A stretch of DNA of 7,921 nucleotides from an uncultured Erysipelotrichales bacterium (GCA_910586805.1 CAJUJC010000041.1:8678-16598), one strand, 5' to 3'; shown: positions 1 through 7,271, counted from the stretch's first letter. Made by a program: numbers and translations. The notes: generated by a model from the sequence alone, not told the origin.

Positions 1-1188
1 GAAAAGATCGATACACTTTTAACACATAAGTATTTGGGAATACCTGTATTCATATTGATTATGTTGTGTATTTTTTATCTCACTTTTTATTTGATAGGTG
101 CTCCTCTTCAAGAGATGATGGAAATGGGAATATCATATATAACTGATATTATCATAAATTCATTAGAAAAGGCAGAAGTTGCTTTATGGTTGAGATTGTT
201 GATAGGAGAAGGTATTTTAGCAGGAGTAGGGAGTGTTTTATCTTTCTTACCATTGATCGTGATTTTATTTTTCTTTTTATCACTACTTGAAGATAGCGGT
301 TATATGGCAAGAGTTGCTTTTGTTATGGATAAAGCATTAAGAAAGATTGGATTATCAGGACGTTCATTTGTTCCAATGTTAATAGGCTTTGGGTGTAGTG
401 TACCTGCAATTATGGCAACAAGAACTTTATCAAGTGATCGTGATAGAAAAATGACAATTGTTTTAACACCATTTATGTCGTGTAGTGCGAAACTACCTAT
501 ATATGGGATGATTATTGCTGCATTTTTTCCTACTAAGGCAACACTTGTTATGATTACAATTTATTGTATAGGAATATTTGTTGCTATTATTTCAGCATTA
601 TTATTAAAGAATACGATATTTTTAGGTGAACCAGTACCTTTTGTATTAGAACTACCTGCATATCGTATACCAACATATAAAAATGTATTATTAAATGTAT
701 GGGATAAGGCAAAAGATTTTATTCATAAAGCATTTACAATTATTTTTATTGCCTCAATTGTCATTTGGTTTTTACAAAGTTTTAATTTTCAATTTGAGAT
801 GATACAAGATAGTTCTCAAAGTATATTAGCTGCAATTGGTACATTTGTATCACCGATTTTTGAACCTTTAGGGTTTAATGATTGGAGAGCATCTACTGCT
901 TTAATGACAGGTGTAACTGCAAAAGAATCAGTTGTTTCAACGCTTTCTGTTTTAACGTCATCAGGGAATACAGCAATGTTAAATCAAGCATTAGAAACTA
1001 TTTTCACACCATTAAGTGCATTTACATTTTTAGTATTCACTGTTTTATATATGCCTTGTATTGCAGCTTTTGCTGCAACGAAACGTGAACTTGGTTCATG
1101 GGTACAAGCTGTTTTAACAGTCAGTTTTCAAACAGGAATGGCTTATTTGGTATCTTTCTTGATTTATCAAATTGGTATATTGTTATGA
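1..1188 (+). CDS. feoB: Ferrous iron transporter FeoB, C-terminal membrane domain (5' end outside window)
   Basis: FeoB imports Fe(II) across the cytoplasmic membrane and is the main iron uptake route of many anaerobes. The frame is open from base 1 (first residues EKIDTLLTHKYLG), so only the last 395 residues are visible. The N-terminal G-protein domain lies upstream of the window; the TTG at 34 is not a real start. Family motifs are present: GFGCSVPAIMATR at about visible residues 129-141 (first gate repeat), SCSAKLPIY at about 160-168 with its conserved Cys pair, TGVTAKESVVSTL at about 303-315 (second gate repeat), and LYMPCIAAFAATKRELG near the end. Many hydrophobic segments match the permease core. 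The TGA stop overlaps the ATG of the next gene (ATGA, 1185-1188), which suggests translational coupling. No frameshift is seen. The family assignment is close to certain; Fe(II) specificity rests on the family. Confidence 0.97.
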   Translation, partial: EKIDTLLTHKYLGIPVFILIMLCIFYLTFYLIGAPLQEMMEMGISYITDIIINSLEKAEVALWLRLLIGEGILAGVGSVLSFLPLIVILFFFLSLLEDSGYMARVAFVMDKALRKIGLSGRSFVPMLIGFGCSVPAIMATRTLSSDRDRKMTIVLTPFMSCSAKLPIYGMIIAAFFPTKATLVMITIYCIGIFVAIISALLLKNTIFLGEPVPFVLELPAYRIPTYKNVLLNVWDKAKDFIHKAFTIIFIASIVIWFLQSFNFQFEMIQDSSQSILAAIGTFVSPIFEPLGFNDWRASTALMTGVTAKESVVSTLSVLTSSGNTAMLNQALETIFTPLSAFTFLVFTVLYMPCIAAFAATKRELGSWVQAVLTVSFQTGMAYLVSFLIYQIGILL

Positions 1189-1331
1189 AGTTAATAGATT
1201 ATATAATTATTGTTATATTGATTGTATGTATAATTGTGGCTATGAGATCTTTCAAAAAAAGAGGATGCCATCATTGTTCAAAGTGTTATAAAGATTGTGG
1301 AGGATGTAAACATGGAAGAAAATTTAAATGA
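1185..1331 (+). CDS. FeoB-associated Cys-rich membrane protein (48 aa)
   Basis: This small protein matches the FeoB-associated Cys-rich membrane family found downstream of feoB in Firmicutes; its exact role is not settled. Residues 4-20 are one hydrophobic helix (IDYIIIVILIVCIIVAM). A basic patch (RSFKKR, 21-26) follows, then a Cys/His cluster with Cys at 28, 31, 34, 38 and 41 and His at 29, 30 and 43. That layout suggests a single-pass protein with a cytoplasmic metal-binding tail, which is inference. The start is the ATG overlapping the feoB stop. There is no clear Shine-Dalgarno sequence, so translation probably depends on ribosomes finishing feoB. A longer reading of this frame from 1098 would run through feoB and is unlikely. 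Its 3' end overlaps the next gene by 20 nt and contains that gene's ribosome binding site. Confidence 0.9.
   Translation: MKLIDYIIIVILIVCIIVAMRSFKKRGCHHCSKCYKDCGGCKHGRKFK
1299..1303 (+). promoter_or_regulatory. Ribosome binding site GGAGG that fixes the LUD gene start
   Basis: GGAGG lies 8 nt before ATG 1312, inside the Gly-Gly-Cys-Lys codons of the preceding Cys-rich peptide. It favours ATG 1312 over an in-frame GTG at 1297, because that GTG would itself overlap the GGAGG and has no such site upstream. Confidence 0.8.
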
Positions 1332-1953
1332 ATTAATGAAAATTAAAGAAAATGAGTTGATTAAGGCATTTGAAAAACATAATATGACGATGCTTGTTGT
1401 TAAGGATAGAGAAGAGTTGGAAACATATCTAAAGAATGTTTTTGTGAATGGAAAAAAAGTTGCAGTTGGAGGGAGTGTAACTTTAAATCAGTTAGGTGTT
1501 ATTGATATGTTAAGAAGTAGTGATGTTGATTTTATTGATCGTTATGAAGAAGGACTTACAAGAGAAGAAGTTGAACAAAGATTCAGAGAAGCATTTTTTG
1601 CTGATTTATTTATAACAAGTACAAATGCGCTTACTATGGATGGATGTTTATATAATGTAGATGGAACTGGAAATAGAGTTGCAGCTATGATTTATGGCCC
1701 TAAGGAAGTTATTGTTATTGCAGGATTAAATAAAATATGTCTTAATGAACAAGAAGCTATTGATCATATTAAAAATTGTAGTGCACCTGCTAATGCTATG
1801 CGTTTAAATAAAAAAACACCATGTACAAAAATGGGGAAATGTATAGAATGTCATAGTCCAGATCGTATTTGTAGTAGTTATGTGAAATTAGGATATCAAG
1901 GAAAAGTCAATAGGATAAAAGTTATATTGGTTGAAGATTATTTGGGATATTAG
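1312..1953 (+). CDS. Stand-alone LUD-domain protein (LutC/YkgG-like, 'lactate utilization protein')
   Basis: This 213-aa protein belongs to the LUD (DUF162) family, which has a NagB/RpiA/CoA-transferase-like fold. Family marks are the GGSVTLNQLG turn (53-62), TSTNALTMDG (102-111), YNVDGTGNRVAAMIYGPK (114-131) and the IVIAGLNKI strand (134-142). The C-terminal part carries a Cys cluster at residues 171, 177, 180 and 187 (PC-x5-C-x2-C-x6-C), after C143 and C156. Such a set could bind a metal or an Fe-S cluster, but this is not shown. LutC in Bacillus works with LutA and LutB in lactate oxidation; neither partner is present here, so the lactate role should not be assumed. The gene overlaps the Cys-rich peptide by 20 nt and ends 11 nt before malQ. 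The family call is firm; the function is unknown. Confidence 0.9.
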   Translation: MEENLNELMKIKENELIKAFEKHNMTMLVVKDREELETYLKNVFVNGKKVAVGGSVTLNQLGVIDMLRSSDVDFIDRYEEGLTREEVEQRFREAFFADLFITSTNALTMDGCLYNVDGTGNRVAAMIYGPKEVIVIAGLNKICLNEQEAIDHIKNCSAPANAMRLNKKTPCTKMGKCIECHSPDRICSSYVKLGYQGKVNRIKVILVEDYLGY

Positions 1954-1964
1954 GAGAAAAGAAA

Positions 1965-3407
1965 ATGAAAGAAGCAGGAATTTTATTTCCAATATCATCA
2001 TTGCCTAATCGTTATGGTATTGGTGATTTTGGAAAGATTGCATATGAATTGGTTGATAAGCTTGCTGATGCACATATACATACATGGCAAATTCTTCCAT
2101 TAAATCCATTGGGGTATGGCAATTCACCATATCAACCATTATCATCTCATGCAGGTGATGAGATTTATTTAAGTTTGGATGGTTTGATAGAAGATGGTTT
2201 ATTAGATGAAAATGAAGTCACTTATTTTAATAATGATATGTCTTTTGTTGCTTATCAGGAAGTAAGGAAAGTGAAAGAAGAACTTTATTTAAAAGCTTTT
2301 TCACGCTTTGTTGAAAATGATGAGTATAGAAAATTTGTTGAAGAAAATGCTTGGCTTTATTCTTATGCTTTATTTAAGGTCTTTAAACAACAAAATAATG
2401 ATAAAACATGGTTAGAGTGGGAAGATGAATATAAATATTATAACAAGGAACATACCTTTTCATTAATTCCTTTTACAAAAGAAATCAATTACCAAATGTT
2501 TTTACAATATTACTTTTTTAAACAATGGCAAGAATTAAAGACATATGCAAATAAAAAAAATATAAAAATTATTGGAGATATGCCTATTTATGTAGGATTG
2601 GATTCTGTTGATGTTTGGATGAATCAAGAATGTTTTTTGTTACAAGAGGATGGAAAACCATCATTTATTGCAGGGGTTCCACCTGATTATTTTAGTAAAT
2701 TTGGTCAAAGATGGGGTAATCCTATTTATGATTGGGATTATTTAAAGACACAAAATTTTTCATTTTGGGTGGATAGAATGAAAGCTGCCTATCAAATTTA
2801 TGATACAGTACGTATTGATCATTTTAGAGCTTTTGATACTTATTGGAAAATACCTGAAAGTGAAACAACTGCAATAAGGGGTAAATGGATTGAAGCACCT
2901 GGTTATGATTTGTTTGATACTTTGTTTAAAGAAGTCCCTCATTTATCTATTTTGGCTGAAGATTTAGGTGAGTTAAGAGAAGAAGTCTATGATTTAAGAG
3001 ATCATTATCATTTAAAAGGTATGTATGTTTTTGAGTTTCATTGTCATAATCAATTTGATTTTGATAAAGTCATTGTTTATACAGGAACACATGATAATGA
3101 TACATTGGTAGGATGGATCAATTCTTTGGATGAAAGTTCAAAAGAAAAATTAGATGTATTATTAAAAGAATATTTAGAAAAAGAAGATTATCAAAAAATT
3201 ATTCATTATTGTTTAGATTTAGATGCTAGTCAGGTTATTGTTCCGGTATGGGATATTATGGGATGCGATGCATCATGTCGTTTTAATACACCAGGAAAAA
3301 TAGGTTCTCCAAACTGGGAATATCGTTTAACATCATTTGATAAGTTTAATACATATTTAAGCGATTATAAAAATATGATTATAGAGAGTTGTAGAGAAGG
3401 GAAATGA
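1965..3407 (+). CDS. malQ: 4-alpha-glucanotransferase (amylomaltase, GH77)
   Basis: MalQ moves alpha-1,4-glucan segments between maltodextrins (disproportionation) in the cytoplasm and feeds glycogen/maltose breakdown. The 480-aa protein starts with the family block GILFPISSLPNRYGIGDFG (5-23) and WQILPLNPLGYGNSPYQ (41-57). The catalytic trio is visible: nucleophile Asp285 in VRIDHFRAF, acid/base Glu332 in LAEDLG, and Asp377 in YTGTHDNDT. Nucleophile to acid/base is 47 residues, the same as Asp293-Glu340 in Thermus aquaticus amylomaltase. Glu332 to Asp377 is only 45, against 55 in Thermus (Glu340-Asp395), so the loop that normally carries an NPxLPHNY-like stretch is about 10 residues shorter and reads HCHNQFDFD here. 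An AGGAG site overlapping the stop of the previous gene lies 8 nt before the ATG. No other maltodextrin gene lies in the window. Confidence 0.95.
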   Translation: MKEAGILFPISSLPNRYGIGDFGKIAYELVDKLADAHIHTWQILPLNPLGYGNSPYQPLSSHAGDEIYLSLDGLIEDGLLDENEVTYFNNDMSFVAYQEVRKVKEELYLKAFSRFVENDEYRKFVEENAWLYSYALFKVFKQQNNDKTWLEWEDEYKYYNKEHTFSLIPFTKEINYQMFLQYYFFKQWQELKTYANKKNIKIIGDMPIYVGLDSVDVWMNQECFLLQEDGKPSFIAGVPPDYFSKFGQRWGNPIYDWDYLKTQNFSFWVDRMKAAYQIYDTVRIDHFRAFDTYWKIPESETTAIRGKWIEAPGYDLFDTLFKEVPHLSILAEDLGELREEVYDLRDHYHLKGMYVFEFHCHNQFDFDKVIVYTGTHDNDTLVGWINSLDESSKEKLDVLLKEYLEKEDYQKIIHYCLDLDASQVIVPVWDIMGCDASCRFNTPGKIGSPNWEYRLTSFDKFNTYLSDYKNMIIESCREGK

Positions 3408-3411
3408 TGTT

Positions 3412-4677
3412 ATGAAAAGAGCACTTGTTTTAGCAGGTGGAGGTTCTAAAGGTTCGTATGAAGTGGGAGTTATCAAAGCATTACATGAACTTGATATTGA
3501 TTATCATATTGTAACAGGAACTTCTATTGGAGCATTAAATGGCTGTTTATTGGCTCAAAATGATTTTGATGCTATGAAAAAGTTATGGGATGAAATGGAT
3601 ATTACAAAAGTTTTTGCAGGAGAATTTGATCAAAGTTTTGCTTTTGATTTAGATACTATGCTCAATCAATCGAACTTAGCTTTATCTTTCTTTAAAAAGT
3701 TTATTAAAGAAAAAGGTGCTGATATTACACCTTTAAAAAATATCGTAAGACAGTTATTGAATGAAGATAAGCTATTAAAATCTTCTATAGATTTTGGATT
3801 ATGTGCTGTTCATTATCCATCGTTAAAACCTTTATTTATCACTAAAGAAGAAATGGAAAAAGAATATATTTTTGATTATTTAATATCAAGTGCTTCATGT
3901 TTTCCTGTATTTCCCATTCATTCATTTAATGAACAATCCTTTATAGATGGAGGATATTTTGATAACCTACCTATAGATTTAGCGTTTGATATGGGTGCTG
4001 ATGAAGTCATTGTTGTAGATATGAATAAAAATATTACGCATCCATATTATATGAATAGACCTCGTGTTGAATATATAGCTCCAAGAACTTGTTTAGGAGG
4101 TTTCTTGGATTTTTCAAGAGAAACTTTAGATATGAATGAGCGTTTAGGTTATCAAACTGCAATGAAGTATTATGGACATTATGTTGGAAACATATATACT
4201 TTTATGCCATTTCAAACACCATTATTTTTTCATTATTATAAAGATGTGTTATATTTAGAAAGATATGTTAGAAAAATGCTAAGAAGTTCTTCTGCACGTT
4301 CTTTCTTGGATGAATTCTTAGAAGCACATGGAAACCAACCACTAAAAGAGCAAGATTATTTATATGTTGTATTAGATTGGTTATGTGAATTATTAGAAAG
4401 AGATGTAAGTTATGTATATGATTTCCATATTCTTAAAAGTGATTTATTAATAGCTTTTGAAAAATATATTGATCCTCATTTTAAGATGGTTAATGTAAAG
4501 GATATTATTCAAACTTTTAAGAGTTTGAATAAAAAGGGAATTGTTGGAAGAATGTTACATGAAATGATTTATCCTAAGGATAATAATTTAGATATTGAAA
4601 AACTATTGACAATTTTTTCTAAAGAATATTTAATGGCAAGGTTATTGTTTATGATTTATAAAGAAAAGAAGGCTTAA
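3412..4677 (+). CDS. Patatin-like phospholipase with long C-terminal extension
   Basis: The protein is a predicted cytoplasmic Ser-Asp dyad lipid acyl hydrolase of 421 aa. The patatin domain covers about residues 1-205. It has the oxyanion-hole glycine run LAGGGSKGSYEVG (7-19), the nucleophile elbow GTSIG with Ser38, and the DGG motif with Asp179 (FIDGGYFDNLP), followed by the strand DEVIVVDMN (197-205). All catalytic residues are intact. No signal peptide is seen. Residues from about 210 to 421 are rich in charged and aromatic residues and look mainly helical; I recognise no domain there. The gene starts 4 nt after malQ, with an AAGGG-like site about 10 nt upstream of its ATG, so it is probably the last gene of the feoB operon. 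Its TAA stop lies in the loop of the terminator hairpin. The natural substrate cannot be read from the sequence. Confidence 0.93.
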   Translation: MKRALVLAGGGSKGSYEVGVIKALHELDIDYHIVTGTSIGALNGCLLAQNDFDAMKKLWDEMDITKVFAGEFDQSFAFDLDTMLNQSNLALSFFKKFIKEKGADITPLKNIVRQLLNEDKLLKSSIDFGLCAVHYPSLKPLFITKEEMEKEYIFDYLISSASCFPVFPIHSFNEQSFIDGGYFDNLPIDLAFDMGADEVIVVDMNKNITHPYYMNRPRVEYIAPRTCLGGFLDFSRETLDMNERLGYQTAMKYYGHYVGNIYTFMPFQTPLFFHYYKDVLYLERYVRKMLRSSSARSFLDEFLEAHGNQPLKEQDYLYVVLDWLCELLERDVSYVYDFHILKSDLLIAFEKYIDPHFKMVNVKDIIQTFKSLNKKGIVGRMLHEMIYPKDNNLDIEKLLTIFSKEYLMARLLFMIYKEKKA

Positions 4678-4694
4678 TTGCCTTCTTGTTTTTA
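4661..4694. terminator. Bidirectional intrinsic terminator between convergent operons
   Basis: The 8-bp stem AAGAAGGC (4666-4673) / GCCTTCTT (4680-4687) encloses a 6-nt loop, TTAATT. On the + strand it runs into TTGTTTTT (4686-4693). On the - strand the same stem is followed by TTTTCTT (complement of 4661-4667). It therefore can end both the feoB-to-patatin transcript and the panT-coaBC-coaX transcript. The patatin stop codon (4675-4677) sits in the loop, and the coaX stop (4694-4692) touches the other T-tract. Confidence 0.88.
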
Positions 4695-5468
4695 ATATAA
4701 ATTCTTTTTTGTTTTATCGTAAATAATTTTTAATCCCTTGAATGTGAGTTCGATATCATAAACATCTATTAAATCAGTTTCATTAGCAATAATTCTTCCT
4801 AAACCACCAGTAGAAATGACTTTCATATCTTGTCCATATTCTTCTTTAATTTTTTTTATAATATATTCAGTTAAACCAATATATCCAAATACTGTTCCTG
4901 CTTGCATTGACTTGATTGTATTTTTGGCAATAATTTTATCAGGTTTTTGTATTTCTACTTCAGGAAGTTTAGCAGCTTGAGATGAAAGGGCATGGGAGCT
5001 AATTCCAATACCTGGTGCTGTTGCTCCACCAATAAATTCTCCTTTTGCAGTAACAACATCATAAGTTGTTGCTGTTCCAAAGTCTATAACTATACATGGT
5101 CCACCATATGTATAAAAAGCACCTGCTGCATCTACTAATCTATCAGCACCTAAGGTAGAAGGATTATCTATACGAATATCTATTCCAGTTTTTACCCCTG
5201 GACCAATAAAAATAGGGGATTTATGTAAATATTTTTTGATGGTACTTGTAAACGAATAATTGATTTTAGGAACAACACTGCTGATGATAATATCTTCAAT
5301 ATCTTCTATTTGAATAGAAGATGCATTTAAGAATGATAAAAGCATAAATCCATATTCATCAGATGTTCGTTGAAATTTTGTAGTCAATCTATAAGTTCCA
5401 ATGAGTTTATCGTGATTATAAACTCCCATAGTTATATTTGTATTTCCTATATCTATAGCTAATAACAT
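4692..5468 (-). CDS. coaX: Type III pantothenate kinase
   Basis: CoaX phosphorylates pantothenate with ATP, the first and committed step of CoA synthesis. Type III enzymes need a monovalent cation and are not feedback-inhibited by CoA, unlike type I CoaA (family knowledge). The 258-aa length is normal. Motifs of the ASKHA fold are intact: AIDIGNTN phosphate loop (4-11, Asp6), GPGVKTGIDI (89-98), GADR with the expected catalytic Asp109, IDFGTATTYDV (128-138, Asp129), GGATAPGIGIS (147-157) and STGGLG (219-224). The ATG is preceded by GGAGG (5479-5475) with 6-nt spacing. That site lies in the last codons of coaBC, whose stop is only 1 nt upstream, so the two are co-translated or coupled. The gene ends at the shared terminator. 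Confidence 0.96.
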   Translation of the reverse strand: MLLAIDIGNTNITMGVYNHDKLIGTYRLTTKFQRTSDEYGFMLLSFLNASSIQIEDIEDIIISSVVPKINYSFTSTIKKYLHKSPIFIGPGVKTGIDIRIDNPSTLGADRLVDAAGAFYTYGGPCIVIDFGTATTYDVVTAKGEFIGGATAPGIGISSHALSSQAAKLPEVEIQKPDKIIAKNTIKSMQAGTVFGYIGLTEYIIKKIKEEYGQDMKVISTGGLGRIIANETDLIDVYDIELTFKGLKIIYDKTKKNLY

Positions 5469-5469
5469 A

Positions 5470-6654
5470 TTATGCCTCCAAGTTTATTAATAAATTTATA
5501 ATTTTATAAGCAAGTTCTTCTTTAGAAAGTAAACCAAATTCTTGAATATCATCTTTTGTAAGAATAGAGACAACATTGGTATCACCTTGAAAACCAGCAC
5601 CTTCAGTTTTGAGATGATTCGCTACAATCATATTACAATTTTTCTTTAATAATTTTTCTTTAGCATGTTTAATGAGGTCACTTGTTTCCATTGCAAAACC
5701 ACAAATGATCTGATTTTCTTTTTTGTTTTGTCCAAGTTCATATAAAATATCTTTATTTTTTTGTAAAGTTAGTTGGAGATGATCATCGTTCTTTTTTATT
5801 TTCTCATCTTCAATGTGTGTGCTTGAATAATCACCAACAGCTGCTGACATAATAATTATATCGTTTGATGAAGAGTGAGATATCATTGCTTCATACATAT
5901 CATTAGCAGTTAAAACATTGATTACATTCAGCCCATAAGGTTTTCTTAATGTTGTAGGTCCACTAACAAGTGTGACTTCTGCGCCTAAACAAAAAGCAGC
6001 TTTTGCGATAGCGTATCCCATTTTACCACTAGAATGATTAGTAATAAAACGAACAGGATCAATACTTTCTTGTGTAGGACCAGCACTAATCAACACCTTT
6101 TTACCATGTAAAGATTTAGGCGTTAAAGCATATTGAATCATTTCTAAAATATCATCTTCATCAGCAAGTTTACCTTTTCCAATATCTCCACATGCAAGCA
6201 ATCCAGAAATAGGTTCTACAAATAGAATACCACGTTGTTTTAAAATTTTGATATTTTCTTGTGTTGCTACGTTTTCATACATATGAACATTCATAGCAGG
6301 TGCAATGAGTTTTGGACAAGTTGCTGCTAAAAAGGCACTTGTCAACATATTATCAGCCATTCCGTAAGTGACCTTAGCAATTGTATGTGCACTTGCAGGA
6401 ACGATAATAAACAAATCTGCATCCTTAACAATATCAATATGTGTAATGATAGCAGGATTTTCATCATCAAATGTATCAACATAAACTTTTCTTTTTGTAA
6501 GTGATTGAATACATACAGGTGTAATAAAACGAGTTGCACTTTCACTCATCATAACATCTACAATATAATCTTTTTTTATCAAATCACTTATCAATTGAAC
6601 AGATTTAAATGCTGCAATACTCCCTGTTATTCCTACAATAATTTTTTTTGACAT
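5470..6654 (-). CDS. coaBC: Bifunctional phosphopantothenoylcysteine decarboxylase / phosphopantothenate-cysteine ligase
   Basis: CoaBC (Dfp) joins cysteine to 4'-phosphopantothenate (CoaB) and decarboxylates the product to 4'-phosphopantetheine (CoaC, FMN-dependent). The CoaC half, about residues 1-180, shows GITGSIAAFKS (8-18), the catalytic His72 (ITHID), PAMNVHM (119-125, Asn122) and the clamp Cys155 (ACGDIGKGKL). The CoaB half, about 185-394, shows ISAGPTQESIDPVRFITNHSSGKMG (key Asn206), AAVGDY (271-276), the KIKK lysines (285-288) and FAMET (320-324). The position usually held by Asn or Asp in the PASANT-type FMN motif is His90 here (PASAHT), which is unusual. Length, 394 aa, is typical. 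The ATG has TGAGGA (6666-6661) upstream with 6-nt spacing. It sits 16 nt after panT and 1 nt before coaX. Confidence 0.97.
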   Translation of the reverse strand: MSKKIIVGITGSIAAFKSVQLISDLIKKDYIVDVMMSESATRFITPVCIQSLTKRKVYVDTFDDENPAIITHIDIVKDADLFIIVPASAHTIAKVTYGMADNMLTSAFLAATCPKLIAPAMNVHMYENVATQENIKILKQRGILFVEPISGLLACGDIGKGKLADEDDILEMIQYALTPKSLHGKKVLISAGPTQESIDPVRFITNHSSGKMGYAIAKAAFCLGAEVTLVSGPTTLRKPYGLNVINVLTANDMYEAMISHSSSNDIIIMSAAVGDYSSTHIEDEKIKKNDDHLQLTLQKNKDILYELGQNKKENQIICGFAMETSDLIKHAKEKLLKKNCNMIVANHLKTEGAGFQGDTNVVSILTKDDIQEFGLLSKEELAYKIINLLINLEA

Positions 6655-6670
6655 CTTTATTCCTCACTTT

Positions 6671-7261
6671 TTATTTTAACTTTAAAAGAATTTTAGAAAT
6701 CATAACTGCAATAATTGTGCCAACTATGGCTTCTAACAATCCATTTGTTGTAATAATACCATATAAATAAGGTAAAAGTTCTTCAAAAGACTTTCCTAAC
6801 TTCATAGCATATTCTACACCAAAAATAAAATAAATACCACCTAAGACTAAGATAGTATTTGTGATTGCGCCTAAAAAAGAACCACAAACCATAGCTAAAT
6901 ATTCATTCTTATCTTGAAGAATTTCATAAATAAGTCCAGCAATATATCCTATTAATACCCTAGGAACAATGGCGATGATAGCACTCATTATTGAACCACT
7001 AATAAAAGGTGAAAAGACAAAAGATGTAGGAGTAGGTTGAATGGTATTGATAACTAAACTAGATATACCAAAGACAAGTCCAACACCAGCTCCTTGTTTT
7101 TTTCCTAAGACAATACCTGAGATAATAACAGGAATATGCAATGTTGTTGCACGTAATGGTCCAATAGGTATAAAACCTAAAAAGGGAATCATAACCATAA
7201 GAATTTCAATGGCTATAAAAAGGGACATAAAAGCCAAGTTTTTTGTTTTTTTGTTATTCAT
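6671..7261 (-). CDS. panT: ECF transporter S component, probable pantothenate-specific PanT
   Basis: The 196-aa protein is the substrate-binding membrane subunit of an energy-coupling factor vitamin importer. It has a short basic N-terminus (MNNKKTKN) and about six hydrophobic segments. Family-like stretches are PFLGFIPIGPLRATTLHIPV (about 26-45), the glycine-rich GKKQGAGVGLVFGISSL, and TPTSFVFSPF. The S-component call comes from these features. Pantothenate specificity comes from resemblance to PanT proteins and from the position directly upstream of coaBC and coaX. The EcfA ATPases and EcfT are not in the window and are presumably encoded elsewhere as a shared module. I chose ATG 7261 because GGAGG lies 5 nt upstream; a start at 7279 would add six residues (MTVEEK) but has no ribosome binding site. 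Confidence 0.87.
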   Translation of the reverse strand: MNNKKTKNLAFMSLFIAIEILMVMIPFLGFIPIGPLRATTLHIPVIISGIVLGKKQGAGVGLVFGISSLVINTIQPTPTSFVFSPFISGSIMSAIIAIVPRVLIGYIAGLIYEILQDKNEYLAMVCGSFLGAITNTILVLGGIYFIFGVEYAMKLGKSFEELLPYLYGIITTNGLLEAIVGTIIAVMISKILLKLK

Positions 7262-7266
7262 TTTTT

Positions 7267-7271
7267 CCTCC
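7267..7271 (-). promoter_or_regulatory. Ribosome binding site of panT that decides its start
   Basis: Read on the - strand, GGAGG ends 5 nt before ATG 7261-7259. The in-frame upstream ATG at 7279 is preceded by AT-rich sequence without any purine-rich site, so the shorter protein is preferred. Confidence 0.8.

Noticed and set aside
882..1088. Open frame on the + strand inside feoB
   Set aside because: It lies wholly within feoB in another frame, has no ribosome binding site and encodes a Cys/Phe-rich low-complexity product typical of a shadow frame.
1098..1184. N-terminal extension of the Cys-rich peptide frame
   Set aside because: It runs through the end of feoB out of frame; the real start is the coupled ATG at 1185, which gives a normal family-length peptide.
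1297..1311. GTG start for the LUD protein
   Set aside because: The GTG overlaps the GGAGG that serves ATG 1312 and has no good site of its own.
2760..2942. Open frame on the - strand within malQ
   Set aside because: It is antisense to the conserved catalytic region of malQ, with no start signals and no recognisable domain.
6342..6545. Second - strand frame inside coaBC
   Set aside because: It overlaps the conserved CoaC domain in another frame and is Leu-rich low-complexity sequence.
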